DNA of 64,000 nucleotides from Curtobacterium guangdongense. GTDB taxonomy: Bacteria > Actinomycetota > Actinomycetes > Actinomycetales > Microbacteriaceae. Of the stretch, positions 16,783 to 25,685 are shown in pieces. Positions within the stretch are counted from its first letter, which is position 1. The number at the start of each line of letters is the position of its first letter. Under the pieces are notes generated by a model, which saw only the letters and a program-made list of their open reading frames with translations, did no database searches and was not told the origin of the DNA. The position numbers were made by a program, and so were the translations under genes. The stretch covers positions 62,001 through 126,000 of the forward strand of contig NZ_JBMPIT010000008.1 of NCBI RefSeq assembly GCF_049341845.1, in the 5' to 3' direction.

Positions 16783-18156
16783 GTGACCGACAAGCGCACA
16801 CTCATCATCTTCGGTGCGACGGGCGACCTCGCCTCCCGCCTGCTCCTGCCGGGCCTCGGCACGTTCCTGCAGAGCGGCCGTGCCGTCCCCGTCCAGCTGA
16901 TCGGCACGGGCCGCAGTGAGCGCACCCCGGAGAAGTGGAAGGACATCGTCACGAAGTCCTTCGCCTCGCAGGACGTCAAGGGACCCGAGGTCGACGCGAC
17001 CATCGAGTCGACGATCTTCATCCAGGGCGACCCGACCGACCCGAAGCACCTCAAGGCGCTGCTCGACGCCGCCGAGAACGAGCCGATCCTGTACTTCGCG
17101 CTCCCGCCGCAGATCGCGTCGGACATCTGCGAGGCCCTGCAGTCGGTCGACCTCCCCGAGGGCACGACCCTGGCGTTCGAGAAGCCATTCGGGACCGACG
17201 TCGCCAGCGCCAAGGCCCTCAACGAGACGGTCCTCAAGATCGTCCCCGAAGAGCGCGTGCACCGCACCGATCACTTCCTCGGTCGCACCACGGTCCTGAA
17301 CATCATCGGTCTGCGATTCGCGAACCGCCTGTTCGAGCCGATCTGGAACGCGGAGAACATCGAGAAGGTCGACATCTTCTACGACGAGACCCTCGGCCTC
17401 GAGAACCGTGCGCAGTACTACGACGAGGCCGGCGCGATGGTGGACATGATCCAGTCGCACCTGCTGCAGATCCTCGGCCTGGTGACGATGGACGCCCCGG
17501 CGGCCATCGACGCCGTCGAATTCCGCTCGTCCCTCGCCCGCGCGCTGCGCTCGACCCGGCTGAAGGGCGACGACGCGAAGATCGCCTCGCGCCGTGCCGT
17601 CTACACGGCCGGCACGATCGACGGCAAGGAGCTCCCGTCCTACCAGGACGAGCAGGGCGTCGAGCCGGGCCGTCAGACCGAGACGCTGGCCGAGATCTCG
17701 GTCGAGGTCGACACCGCCCGCTGGAAGGGCGTCCCCTTCACGCTGCGTTCCGGCAAGGCGCTCGGAGCGAGCCGCAAGGAGGTGCTGATCACCTTCAAGC
17801 CGGTTCCGCGCCTGCCCTCCGGCCTGACCGGTCGCCCGAAGACGGACACGCTGCGCATCGTCCTGAACCCGGACGAGATCGAGCTGACCGTGTCGGCGAA
17901 CGGCGGGGGCAACCCGTTCGAGATGGGCCAGGTCACGCTGTCGTCGTCCTTCAGCGACGGCGAGCTGACGCCGTACGGCGAGGTGCTGAACGGCATCTTC
18001 CACGACGACCCGCTGCTCTCGATCCGCGGCGACGTCGCGGAGCGGTGCTGGGAGATCGTGGAGCCGGTCGTCGCCGCCTGGAAGGCGAACGAGGTCCCGC
18101 TCGAGGAGTACCGCGCGGGTTCGCGCGGTCCGGCGGACTGGGAGTCGTCGTCCTGA
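16783..18156 (+). CDS. zwf: Glucose-6-phosphate dehydrogenase-like protein, divergent
   Basis: A 457-residue member of the G6PD family, predicted to oxidise glucose-6-phosphate to 6-phosphogluconolactone with NAD(P)+. The nucleotide motif GATGDLA is at residues 11-17. The usual substrate motif RIDHYLGKE appears as RTDHFLGRT at 161-169, so the active-site His164 is kept while the lysine after LG is Arg168. It is shorter than typical Zwf (about 490-515). The GTG start was chosen for its AAAGGAG site and proximity to the dinucleotide motif. No opcA, tkt, tal or pgl lies nearby, unlike the main actinobacterial pentose-phosphate cluster, so this may be a second paralogue. Confidence 0.82.
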   Translation: MTDKRTLIIFGATGDLASRLLLPGLGTFLQSGRAVPVQLIGTGRSERTPEKWKDIVTKSFASQDVKGPEVDATIESTIFIQGDPTDPKHLKALLDAAENEPILYFALPPQIASDICEALQSVDLPEGTTLAFEKPFGTDVASAKALNETVLKIVPEERVHRTDHFLGRTTVLNIIGLRFANRLFEPIWNAENIEKVDIFYDETLGLENRAQYYDEAGAMVDMIQSHLLQILGLVTMDAPAAIDAVEFRSSLARALRSTRLKGDDAKIASRRAVYTAGTIDGKELPSYQDEQGVEPGRQTETLAEISVEVDTARWKGVPFTLRSGKALGASRKEVLITFKPVPRLPSGLTGRPKTDTLRIVLNPDEIELTVSANGGGNPFEMGQVTLSSSFSDGELTPYGEVLNGIFHDDPLLSIRGDVAERCWEIVEPVVAAWKANEVPLEEYRAGSRGPADWESSS

Positions 18157-18176
18157 CGCCCTGATCCGGACCACAC

Positions 18177-18222
18177 ACGGACGGGAGGCGCGGTGCCAGC
18201 TGGCACCGTGCCTCCCGTCCGT
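18177..18222. repeat. GGGAGGC-type 46-nt palindrome after zwf
   Basis: Arms of 23 nt (18177-18199 and 18200-18222) abut with no loop and pair at all but one position, which is a G-T wobble on RNA. The core ACGGGAGGC(G/A)CGGTGC is shared with the hairpins after leuA and pyrD. It lies 20 nt after the zwf stop, so it may double as the zwf terminator. Confidence 0.85.
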
Positions 18223-18251
18223 CGTCTGCGTGCGTGACGCGGGTGGCCGAA

Positions 18252-18330
18252 TCGCGCGTGGGAGGTCGATTCGCGCGTAGGAGGTCGGAAATTCCGACCT
18301 CCTACGCGCGAATCCGCTTCCTACGCGCGA
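18252..18330. repeat. 79-nt palindrome built from four GCGCGTAGGAGG half-sites
   Basis: Centred on A18291. The inner 23 nt on each side (18268-18290, 18292-18314) are perfectly complementary. The arms continue to 39 nt each with only four mismatches. Each arm holds two copies of a TCGCGCGT(A/G)GGAGGTCG unit, so there are four half-sites, two per orientation. A related copy lies upstream of recO (59621-59686). It sits between convergent zwf and the GH15 gene, 29 nt after the GGGAGGC palindrome. It is far longer than a terminator needs. Confidence 0.88.
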
Positions 18331-18358
18331 AACGACCCACGGCACGGCCCGGGGCAGA

Positions 18359-20230
18359 TCAGGCGGGAGTGCCCGCGCGCTCGCCCTCGCCGGTCCACGA
18401 ACGCGTGCCGCCGTCGTGCTGGGGGATCCGGGTGCGGTGCCCCGTCGCCTTGCCGCGGGCACGTTCGATCGCGTCCGCCGCGGCAACCAGCGTGAGGTGC
18501 GACAGCGCCTGCGGCGTGTTGCCGATGTGGTGCCTCGTCGCGACGTCGATCTCCTCCGAGAGCATGCCGACGTCGTTGGCGTACCCGACGAGCACGTCCA
18601 TGAGCCGTTCGGCGTCCTCGATGCGCCCCGATGCCGCGTACTGCTCGACCAGCCAGAACGAGCACGCCAAGAACGGGTGTTCACTGCCGCTCAGCCCGTC
18701 GAACCCCGCAGTGGTGCGGTAGCGCAGGACGAGTCCGTCCGAACCGACGCGGAGGTCCTCCTCGATCGCGGCGACGGTCCCGAGCATCCGCGGGTCGGTG
18801 GCCTTGCAGTAGCCGATCTGGGGCAGGACGAGCAGGCTCGCGTCCACCTCGTCGGTGTCGTAGTGCTGCCGGAAGGACCCGCGTTCGGCGTTCCACCCGT
18901 GCTCGTCGATCTCCGCACGGACGGCGTCGCGGAGCTGTCGCCAGCGGTCGACGGGCCCTTCGAGCCCGAACTCCTCGACCGCGGCGACCCCTCGGTCGAA
19001 CGCCGCCCAGATCATCGCCCGCGAATGCGTGAAGCTCCGTCGGGGACCGCGCATCTCCCAGATGCCGTTGTCGGGCTCCTGCCAGTGCTGCTCGACGTAG
19101 CCGAGCAGGGCCCGCTGCAGCGCCCACGAGTCGGCGTTCTCCTCGACGCCGAGCTCGCGGGCGTCGTGGAGCGCCGCGAGCACCTCACCGAACACGTCGC
19201 CCTGGTACTGCGTGTACGCGCCGTTCCCGACCCGCACGGGCTTCGATCCCGCGTACCCGGCGAGGTGGTCGAGCTCGCGCTCCGGGAGCTCGCGTTCGCC
19301 GGCGATGCCGTACATGATCTGCACATCGGCTGGGTCGCCCGCGATCGCGCGGAGCAGCCAGCCGCGCCAGTGCTTCGCCTCGTCCTGGTACCCGTGGGCG
19401 ATCAGCGACGCGAGCGCCAGTGAGGCGTCGCGGAGCCAGACGTATCGGTAGTCCCAGTTGCGTTCGCCGCCCGGGTCCTCCGGCAAGCTCGTGGTGGCCG
19501 CGGCGACGACGCCGCCGGTCTCGGCGTGGGTCATCGCACGGAGGAAGAGCAGCGACCGGCGGGTGGCGTCGGCGTACCGGCCTCCGACACGGGCGGTGCC
19601 GGTCCAGTCGTGCCACCACTGCTTGGTCCGCTGCAGTGCCTCGTCGACGTCGAGTTCCTCCGGCGGCTCGCGGTGCGATGGGTACCAGGTCAGCACGGTG
19701 TCGAGCACGTCGCCGTCGTGCACCGTGCGGGTCGCGACGTGGCGGTGGTCGTCGGCGTGGAACCGGACGCCGCGGACGATGACCGACCCCGGGCCGGCCG
19801 TCGCGACGAGCGCGGGGTCGTCGTCGTCGCCGACCTGGCGGACCCAGGGGAGCGCCCGGGCGTAGTCGAACCGGATGCGCAGGGCCTGTCGGACCTCGAC
19901 CTCGCCCCTGAGCCCCCTGACCCGCCGGACGACCGATGCCCGGTGCGCGCCGATCGGCATGAAGTCGGTGACCTCGACGATCCCGGTGGACGTGGTCCAG
20001 ATCGTCGTCAGGACGAGGGTGTCCTCGTCGTACCGGCGTTCGGCGGTGGCGTCGGGGTCGGTCGGTCGGAGCGTCCAGTGCCCGTCGTGCTCGTTGCCCA
20101 GCAGGGACGCGAACGTCGAGGGGCTGTCGAAGCGGGGGAGACATGCCCAGTCGATCGAGCCGGCACGGTCCACCAGCGCGGCCGTGTAGCAGTCCCCGAT
20201 GATCGCGTGGTCCTCGATGCGTTGCGCCAT
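18359..20230 (-). CDS. Glycoside hydrolase family 15 protein (glucoamylase/trehalase-like)
   Basis: A 623-residue protein with no signal peptide, so cytoplasmic. It begins with RIEDHAIIGDCYTAALVDRAGSIDW, the conserved N-terminal pattern of bacterial GH15 proteins, and carries NWDYRYVWLRDASL near residues 257-270, the core of the (alpha/alpha)6 barrel, plus PQIGYCKATDPR further on. Known members hydrolyse trehalose or alpha-glucans; which applies here cannot be read from sequence. It lies 72 nt downstream of the App1-type gene on the same strand, so the two may be co-transcribed. Its 3' end faces zwf across the palindrome pair. Confidence 0.9.
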   Translation of the reverse strand: MAQRIEDHAIIGDCYTAALVDRAGSIDWACLPRFDSPSTFASLLGNEHDGHWTLRPTDPDATAERRYDEDTLVLTTIWTTSTGIVEVTDFMPIGAHRASVVRRVRGLRGEVEVRQALRIRFDYARALPWVRQVGDDDDPALVATAGPGSVIVRGVRFHADDHRHVATRTVHDGDVLDTVLTWYPSHREPPEELDVDEALQRTKQWWHDWTGTARVGGRYADATRRSLLFLRAMTHAETGGVVAAATTSLPEDPGGERNWDYRYVWLRDASLALASLIAHGYQDEAKHWRGWLLRAIAGDPADVQIMYGIAGERELPERELDHLAGYAGSKPVRVGNGAYTQYQGDVFGEVLAALHDARELGVEENADSWALQRALLGYVEQHWQEPDNGIWEMRGPRRSFTHSRAMIWAAFDRGVAAVEEFGLEGPVDRWRQLRDAVRAEIDEHGWNAERGSFRQHYDTDEVDASLLVLPQIGYCKATDPRMLGTVAAIEEDLRVGSDGLVLRYRTTAGFDGLSGSEHPFLACSFWLVEQYAASGRIEDAERLMDVLVGYANDVGMLSEEIDVATRHHIGNTPQALSHLTLVAAADAIERARGKATGHRTRIPQHDGGTRSWTGEGERAGTPA

Positions 20231-20302
20231 GCCCCTGATCGAACCACTGACCGCCGATGTTCCACCGGCGTCATGCGCCCCCGACTGAGAGTGCGCGCAG
20301 GT

Positions 20303-21352
20303 CTAGTCGAGCTCGGTGATCCCGACGCGGGCGAGCTCGGTCCAGAGCCCGGCGCCGTCCGGGGCGTAGACCCACGGCGCGGCGGACTCCCGGGACCGTT
20401 CCTGGGCCCGGGATCGTCCACCGGCGAGGACGGCTTCGCTCGTGGACAGCTGCCGGATCGCGACCCCGGCGACGTTGTCCGGATGCTCGCGGGCGAAGTC
20501 GCCGTACAGGGTCTCGTCATGCTGCCCGTCGTCCCCGACGAGGAGCCATTTGATGTCCGGGAAGTCGCGGGCGAGCCGCCGGAGGTTCTCGTGCTTGTGC
20601 AGCTGCCCGCTCCGGAAGAAGCGGTCGTGGGTGGGACCCCAGTCGGTGAGGAGCAGGGTGCCGGACGGGTACATGTTCCTGGTCAGGAAGCGCTGCAGCG
20701 TCGGCCCGACGTTCCACGCACCGGTGGACAGGTACACCGTCGGCGATCCGGGGTGCTGCGCGAGCACGCGCTCGTAGAGGACGGACATGCCGGGGACCGG
20801 GCGGCGCGCGTGCTCGGTGAGGACGAAGGAGTTCCACGCGGCCAGCATCGGGCGGGGGAGCGAGGTCACCATCACGGTGTCGTCGATGTCCGACAGCAGT
20901 CCGAACCGCGTGTCCGGGTGCACGACGAAGACGTCCGCCTCGGCGTCGCGCTGCCCACCGGCGGACAGTCGGATGGTCTGCCAGCCCGGTTCGAGGTCGA
21001 TCGGGACGATGGTGTCCACCACGCCGCCGCGGTCGGACTGCACGGTGTGGGTGACCCCGCCGGCGGTGATGGTCACCTCGGCGTGGTCGACCGCCACGCT
21101 CGTGAACGTCCGCCAGCCGCGGACACCCGTGTACGCCGCGTCCGAGGCGAGACCTCGACGGGTCAGCAGCACCCGGCAGAGCACTCGGATCCACCCGGGC
21201 GCGCCGTACCCGGTGTACGGGATGACGGTCGGCACGAGGCCGCGCCGGCGGGCGCGCTGTTCACGGAACTCCTGCACGGCGTCCTCGATCCGGGCGGCAC
21301 GATGCAGGATCGGCTCGGCCAGCGACGGTTCGTGGGACGTCGGGTCGGGCAT
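20303..21352 (-). CDS. App1-family phosphatase domain protein (DUF2183)
   Basis: A 349-residue protein. The central motif LLSDIDDTVMVTS (about residues 153-165) is the DxDxT signature of the App1 family, HAD-like and related to yeast phosphatidate phosphatase App1. YLSTGAWNVGP and LLVGDDGQHDETLY provide further HAD-type motifs. The first ~130 residues form a beta-rich region before the catalytic domain. The start at 21352 (MPDPTSHEP) sits 6 nt after GATGAT on the minus strand, a leaderless-like arrangement. The bacterial substrate is unknown; phosphatidate is only a family guess. Confidence 0.85.
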   Translation of the reverse strand: MPDPTSHEPSLAEPILHRAARIEDAVQEFREQRARRRGLVPTVIPYTGYGAPGWIRVLCRVLLTRRGLASDAAYTGVRGWRTFTSVAVDHAEVTITAGGVTHTVQSDRGGVVDTIVPIDLEPGWQTIRLSAGGQRDAEADVFVVHPDTRFGLLSDIDDTVMVTSLPRPMLAAWNSFVLTEHARRPVPGMSVLYERVLAQHPGSPTVYLSTGAWNVGPTLQRFLTRNMYPSGTLLLTDWGPTHDRFFRSGQLHKHENLRRLARDFPDIKWLLVGDDGQHDETLYGDFAREHPDNVAGVAIRQLSTSEAVLAGGRSRAQERSRESAAPWVYAPDGAGLWTELARVGITELD

Positions 21353-21492
21353 CGGCCCATCATCCCACGGAGGGGTGGAGGATGGGCACGACGCACTCGA
21401 CACCCGGAGAATCGCAGCGGGATTCCAGCCGGGCTCTGCGAGAGTTGCCCCGTCACACAATCAGCCCGCGGTCGCCGCGAGAAGGAGAACAC

Positions 21493-22140
21493 GTGCTCGT
21501 CACCGAGGTTTCGAACGCACTGCCGGGGGGATCATCACTGCTCAGGAACGAGCCGGTCCAAGCCCGCAGTTCGGCGCGCCTCGCCGGGCTCCTCGACGCC
21601 GCAGCCGCGGTGATCGACGAGATCGGCTTCGAGCGGCTCACCACTGCCATGGTCGCCGAGCGGGCGGGGGCGTCCATCGGCACCGTCTACCGGTACTTCC
21701 CGGACCGCATCGCCGTCGTCGAGGCGCTCGCCATCCGCTGCACGCAGCGCCTGGCGTCCCGGTTCGTCGAGGCCCTCGACACCAGCGGCGCGACGACCTG
21801 GCAGGACGCCTGCGACGCGCTCATCGACATGACGAGCGAGATGTACCGGACCGAGCCGGGCTTCCGCGCGATCCGCTTCGGTGACGCCGCAGACTCCGGG
21901 GTCGGCGACGAAGAGGACCGCATGGGCGCCCTCGGCGGGGCCGTCGGCGCGATCATGCGCGAGCGGTTCGGTCTGCCGGAGAACGACGCCGTCGCGCGAG
22001 CGTGGGTCGTCCTCGCCGAGTCCGGACACGCCGTGCTCGCCCGGGCGCACCAGGACCGCCAGCACCCGGACACCGCGCTCATCGAGGCGTACCGCGTCAT
22101 GAACAAGACGTACCTGGAATCGGTGATCGCCGCCTCCTGA
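21493..22140 (+). CDS. TetR/AcrR-family transcriptional regulator
   Basis: A 215-residue regulator with a TetR helix-turn-helix at roughly residues 25-75 (ARLAGLLDAAAAVIDEIGFE, then MVAERAGASIGTVYRYFPDR) and a C-terminal ligand domain. The GTG start at 21493 was chosen for the AAGGAG site at 21482; an upstream ATG would add residues unlike the family. It is divergent from the App1 gene and precedes the osmoprotectant ABC operon on the same strand, separated from it by a terminator-like hairpin and 249 nt. It could control either neighbour; the target is not determined. Confidence 0.87.
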   Translation: MLVTEVSNALPGGSSLLRNEPVQARSSARLAGLLDAAAAVIDEIGFERLTTAMVAERAGASIGTVYRYFPDRIAVVEALAIRCTQRLASRFVEALDTSGATTWQDACDALIDMTSEMYRTEPGFRAIRFGDAADSGVGDEEDRMGALGGAVGAIMRERFGLPENDAVARAWVVLAESGHAVLARAHQDRQHPDTALIEAYRVMNKTYLESVIAAS

Positions 22141-22162
22141 CCACCGGTCACCAATCCGAACG

Positions 22163-22194
22163 GCGCCCGCCCTCCGAACTGGAGGCGCGGGCGC
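22163..22194 (+). terminator. Terminator-like hairpin after the TetR gene
   Basis: GCGCCCGC (22163-22170) pairs with GCGGGCGC (22187-22194), and CCTCC pairs with GGAGG inside, with a 2-nt bulge. It is 22 nt past the stop. The rest of the gap up to 22330 is GC-rich with nothing I can identify. Confidence 0.6.
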
Positions 22195-22330
22195 TGTCGT
22201 GTCCGCGGCCTCCGCCGTGCGCGGGGTCGGCTCCAGAGCCGTGGCGGCGTCCGCAGGCCGGCCGCCGGCCGGGTGGCGCTGTCCGGGACACGCCCGGTCA
22301 CGTCACGGATCGTCACCTGGACGTACCGGT

Positions 22331-22351
22331 GTCGGTGCCGACGGGTACTCT
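22331..22351 (+). promoter_or_regulatory. Putative promoter/operator of the osmoprotectant ABC operon
   Basis: TACTCT (22346-22351) could be the -10 box, 38 nt before the operon's first ATG. Immediately upstream is the inverted repeat GTCGG-TG-CCGAC (22331-22342), placed where a repressor would block RNA polymerase. The regulator is unknown; the TetR protein encoded just upstream is one candidate. Confidence 0.35.
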
Positions 22352-22389
22352 CACTCGGAGTCGGGCTACCTCCTACCAGAAGGGCACCC

Positions 22390-23277
22390 ATGATCGAGTT
22401 CCGCCAGGTGCGCAAGACGTACCCGGACGGCACGGCCGCCGTCGAGCGGTTCGACCTCGTCATCCCATCACGCACCACGACGGTCTTCGTCGGTTCGAGT
22501 GGCTGTGGGAAGACGACGCTGCTCCGCATGATCAACCGGATGGTCGACCCCACTGCGGGGTCCGTCTCCATCGACGGCGAGGACGTCGCAGGCGTCGACC
22601 CCGTCAAGCTCCGCCGCAGCATCGGCTACGTGATGCAGAACGCCGGACTGCTGCCGCACCGCAAGGTCGCCGACAACATCGCGACCGTTCCGCTCCTCAC
22701 CGGCGTGTCCAAGCAGGAAGCAAGGGCGCGGGCGCTCGAGCTCATGGACACGGTCGGGCTCGACCGCGCCTTCGCCGACCGCTACCCGTCGCAGTTGTCG
22801 GGTGGCCAGCAGCAGCGCGTCGGTGTCGCCCGCGGGCTCGCCGTCGACCCGAACATCCTGCTGATGGACGAGCCGTTCGGCGCGGTGGACCCGCTGGTCC
22901 GCAACGACCTGCAGGACGAGCTCATCCGGCTCCAGCGCGAGCTCGGCAAGACGGTCGTGTTCGTGACCCACGACATCGACGAGGCGTTCAAGCTCGGCGA
23001 CCAGGTCGTCATCCTGAAGAAGGGCGGCGAGATCGCGCAGCTCGGCACGCCGGCCGAGATCCTCGCGGAGCCCGCGGACGACTTCGTCGCGAACTTCATC
23101 GGCGCCGGGCGCGGTCGTCGAGCACTCCGTGTCGAGCAGACGCCCACCGGGCCCATCGTGGTCGACGGGGACGGACGCGCCGCCGGTGTGCTCACCGGTC
23201 CGGTGCAGGTCGTGGACGCGGCGTCCGCGGTGCCGCAGCCGGCCGCGCAGGACGCCGCGCACCGGGACAGCGTGTGA
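22390..23277 (+). CDS. Osmoprotectant ABC transporter, ATP-binding protein (OpuCA/ProV-like)
   Basis: ATPase of a betaine/choline/carnitine-type importer, 295 residues. Walker A GSSGCGKTT is at 35-43, the ABC signature LSGGQQQRVGVARGLA at about 137-152, and Walker B ILLMDEPFGAVDP at about 157. The C-terminal ~50 residues (DFVANFIGAGRGRRALRV onward) match the post-ATPase region of OpuCA but are too short for the paired CBS domains that sense ionic strength in some homologues. ATG 22390 follows an AGAAGGG site. First gene of a four-gene operon whose members overlap by 4 nt. Confidence 0.92.
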   Translation: MIEFRQVRKTYPDGTAAVERFDLVIPSRTTTVFVGSSGCGKTTLLRMINRMVDPTAGSVSIDGEDVAGVDPVKLRRSIGYVMQNAGLLPHRKVADNIATVPLLTGVSKQEARARALELMDTVGLDRAFADRYPSQLSGGQQQRVGVARGLAVDPNILLMDEPFGAVDPLVRNDLQDELIRLQRELGKTVVFVTHDIDEAFKLGDQVVILKKGGEIAQLGTPAEILAEPADDFVANFIGAGRGRRALRVEQTPTGPIVVDGDGRAAGVLTGPVQVVDAASAVPQPAAQDAAHRDSV

Positions 23278-23996
23278 ACTGGGTCACCGGCAACCTCGAC
23301 ACGATCACGTCGAACCTGATCGCGCACATCTGGCTGTCGATCCCGCCGATCGTCATCAGCTTCGTGCTCTCGGTGCCGATCGGTCTGCTCGTGAACCGTC
23401 TGCGCCAGGGCCGCCGAGGTGCACGTGCGACGGGTTCGACGATCATCGTCGTGGCGAGCCTGCTCTACGCCATCCCGTCCTTCCCGCTCTTCCTCGCGTT
23501 GCCGCCGTTGCTCGGGACGAACATCCTCGACCCGGCGAACGTCGTCATCGCGCTCACGATCTACGGGGTCGCGTTGATGGCGCGCTCCGCGGCCGACGCG
23601 CTCGACGCCGTCGACCCCGCGGTGCTGAACGCCGCGGCGGCCATGGGGTACTCGCCCGTGCAGCGGTTCTTCCGCGTCGAACTGCCCCTCGCCGGCCCCG
23701 TGCTCCTCGCCGGCATCCGGGTCGTCGCGGTGAGCACGGTCAGCCTCGTCACGGTCGGTGCGCTCCTCGGGATCCCGAACCTCGGGTTCCTGCTCACCGA
23801 CGGTCTCAAGCGCGGCATCAGCGTCGAGATCCTGACCGGCATCGTGCTGACGATCGTCCTGGCGCTCGTCATCGACGGTCTCCTGGTGCTCATCGGACGC
23901 ATCGTGATGCCCTGGACCCGCGGTGGCGGCCGTGACGCCAAGCGCATCCGGCGTCGTGCAGCGGCGGACGTCCGGACCGGGGAGGTGTCCGCGTGA
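23274..23996 (+). CDS. Osmoprotectant ABC transporter permease (OpuCB/ProW-like)
   Basis: A 240-residue inner-membrane permease with about six helices. The binding-protein-dependent transport motif is in the central loop (AADALDAVDPAVLNAAAAMGYSPVQRFFRVELPLAGP), where the ATPase docks. The C-terminus is basic and cytoplasmic. The GTG start overlaps the ATPase stop (GTGA), and the end overlaps the next permease the same way. The pair of permeases with one ATPase matches the OpuB/OpuC-type arrangement. Confidence 0.93.
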   Translation: MNWVTGNLDTITSNLIAHIWLSIPPIVISFVLSVPIGLLVNRLRQGRRGARATGSTIIVVASLLYAIPSFPLFLALPPLLGTNILDPANVVIALTIYGVALMARSAADALDAVDPAVLNAAAAMGYSPVQRFFRVELPLAGPVLLAGIRVVAVSTVSLVTVGALLGIPNLGFLLTDGLKRGISVEILTGIVLTIVLALVIDGLLVLIGRIVMPWTRGGGRDAKRIRRRAAADVRTGEVSA

Positions 23997-24733
23997 ACCT
24001 CTTCGCCGGCGCCATCGCCTGGATCTTCGACCCCGCCAACTCCGTCGGGGCGAACGGCATCCCCGTCCGCCTGTGGGAGCACGTGTGGATCACGCTGCTC
24101 ACCATCGTCATCGCCTGCGCCATCGCGGTGCCCCTCGGCCTCGTGATCGGGCACACCGGGCGCGGCAAGAGCCTCGCCGTGGGGTTCTCCGGCGGGGTCA
24201 GGGCGCTCCCCACGCTCGGCCTGCTGACGATCCTCGCCCTGTGGATCGGGCTCGGCATCGAAGCCCCGCTCATCTCGCTCGTCATCCTCGCGATCCCGTC
24301 GATCCTTGCCGGCACCTACTCCGGCCTCGAGGCGATCGACCGCGTGACCATCGACGCGGCCAGGGCGCAGGGCATGACCACGTGGCAGCTGCTGACGAAG
24401 GTGGAGATCCCGCTCGGGCTCCCGCTCATCGTCGGCGGCATCCGTGCCGCGGTGCTCCAGGTCATCGCGACCGCGACGCTCGCCGCCTACATCAACGCGG
24501 GCGGTCTCGGCGGGTACGCGTTCTCCGGGCTCGCCAACCAGGACTACGAAGAGGTCCTCGGCGGTTCGCTCCTGGTGATCGCACTCGCCATCGTCTTCGA
24601 GATCGTGTTCGCCGTCCTGCAGCGGCTCGCGGTGCCGGCGGGTATCACCGCCGCCTCCGCGGGTGATGGACGGCGCGACGCTGACCGCTCGGAAAGTCGA
24701 GCATCAACCCCCTTGGAAGGAACCCTCCAGTGA
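23993..24733 (+). CDS. Osmoprotectant ABC transporter permease (OpuCD-like)
   Basis: Second permease of the importer, 246 residues and about six helices. The loop SGLEAIDRVTIDAARAQGMTTWQLLTKVEIPLGLP is the ATPase-contact motif, and INAGGLGGYAFSGLANQDY near the end is characteristic of the OpuCB/OpuCD group. It begins with GTG overlapping the previous stop and overlaps the binding-protein gene by 4 nt. The hydrophilic end (about residue 220 onward) is variable. Confidence 0.93.
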   Translation: MNLFAGAIAWIFDPANSVGANGIPVRLWEHVWITLLTIVIACAIAVPLGLVIGHTGRGKSLAVGFSGGVRALPTLGLLTILALWIGLGIEAPLISLVILAIPSILAGTYSGLEAIDRVTIDAARAQGMTTWQLLTKVEIPLGLPLIVGGIRAAVLQVIATATLAAYINAGGLGGYAFSGLANQDYEEVLGGSLLVIALAIVFEIVFAVLQRLAVPAGITAASAGDGRRDADRSESRASTPLEGTLQ

Positions 24734-25665
24734 CCACTGCACGCACCAAGCGCCTCGGCGCGACCATCGCGGTCGCGACCGCCGCCGCGATCGCCCTCGC
24801 GGGCTGCTCGTCAGGCGACCCGCTCTCCTCCGGCGGCGGCTCCGGCTCCTCGGACACCATCACCGTCGGCTCGCAGGCCTACCCGTCGAACGAGATCATC
24901 GCGGAGCTCTACGCGCAGGAGCTCGAGAAGGCCGGCTTCACCGTCACCAAGAAGCTCAACATCGGACAGCGCAAGGCCTACTGGCCCGAGGTCGCCAAGG
25001 GCAACATCGACGTGTTCCCGGAGTACAACGGCAACCTGCTGAACTACCTCCTGCAGTCCGACAAGAAGGACACGACGACGGAGACCACGACGGACGGCAT
25101 CAACGCCGCCCTGAAGGACGAACTGCCCTCCGGCGTCAAGGCCCTGCCGTCCGCGGACGCGTCCGACTCGGACACCTACACGGTCACGCAGGAGCTCGCC
25201 GACAAGTACGACCTCAAGTCGATCGGCGACCTCGCCAAGATCGGCGGCACCATCTCGATCGCGGCGAACCCCGAGTTCGCCACGGCCGCGTACGGTCCGA
25301 CCGGCCTGAAGGCGAAGTACGGCATCACCGGTGAGGTCAACCAGCAGAACGACTCCGGTGGTCCGCTCACGGTCAAGGCGATCAAGGACGGCGACTCGCA
25401 GGTCGCCGACATCTACTCGGCCAGCGCGTCGATCGCCACCGAGAAGCTCGTCACGCTCGAGGACCCGAAGCACCTCGTGCCGGTGAACAACGTCACGCCC
25501 ATCGTGTCGTCGAAGCTGGACTCGAAGGCGACCGCAGCGATCGAGAAGGTCAACAAGGTGCTCACCACGGACGCGCTCATCGAGCTCGACCGGCAGAACT
25601 CCGTGGAGCAGAAGTCCGCGGCCTCGGTGGCCAAGGCCTTCCTGCAGGACAAGGGTCTGCTCTAG
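24730..25665 (+). CDS. Osmoprotectant ABC transporter substrate-binding lipoprotein (ProX/OpuCC-like)
   Basis: A 311-residue extracellular receptor lipoprotein. The signal peptide ends in LAGC with Cys26 as lipid anchor, followed by a Ser/Gly linker. The mature protein shows the type II fold motifs of quaternary-amine binders: TITVGSQAYPSNEIIAELYA, then GNIDVFPEYNGNLLNYL near the ligand pocket. The GTG start lies after GGAAGGA. It is the last operon gene and is followed by a strong hairpin. Likely ligands are glycine betaine, carnitine or choline. Confidence 0.93.
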   Translation: MTTARTKRLGATIAVATAAAIALAGCSSGDPLSSGGGSGSSDTITVGSQAYPSNEIIAELYAQELEKAGFTVTKKLNIGQRKAYWPEVAKGNIDVFPEYNGNLLNYLLQSDKKDTTTETTTDGINAALKDELPSGVKALPSADASDSDTYTVTQELADKYDLKSIGDLAKIGGTISIAANPEFATAAYGPTGLKAKYGITGEVNQQNDSGGPLTVKAIKDGDSQVADIYSASASIATEKLVTLEDPKHLVPVNNVTPIVSSKLDSKATAAIEKVNKVLTTDALIELDRQNSVEQKSAASVAKAFLQDKGLL

Positions 25666-25685
25666 TCCTCGGACGAACACAAAAA

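Noticed and set aside
21382..21492. N-terminal extension of the TetR protein from ATG 21382
   Set aside because: The added residues are unlike the family, and a good AAGGAG site precedes GTG 21493.
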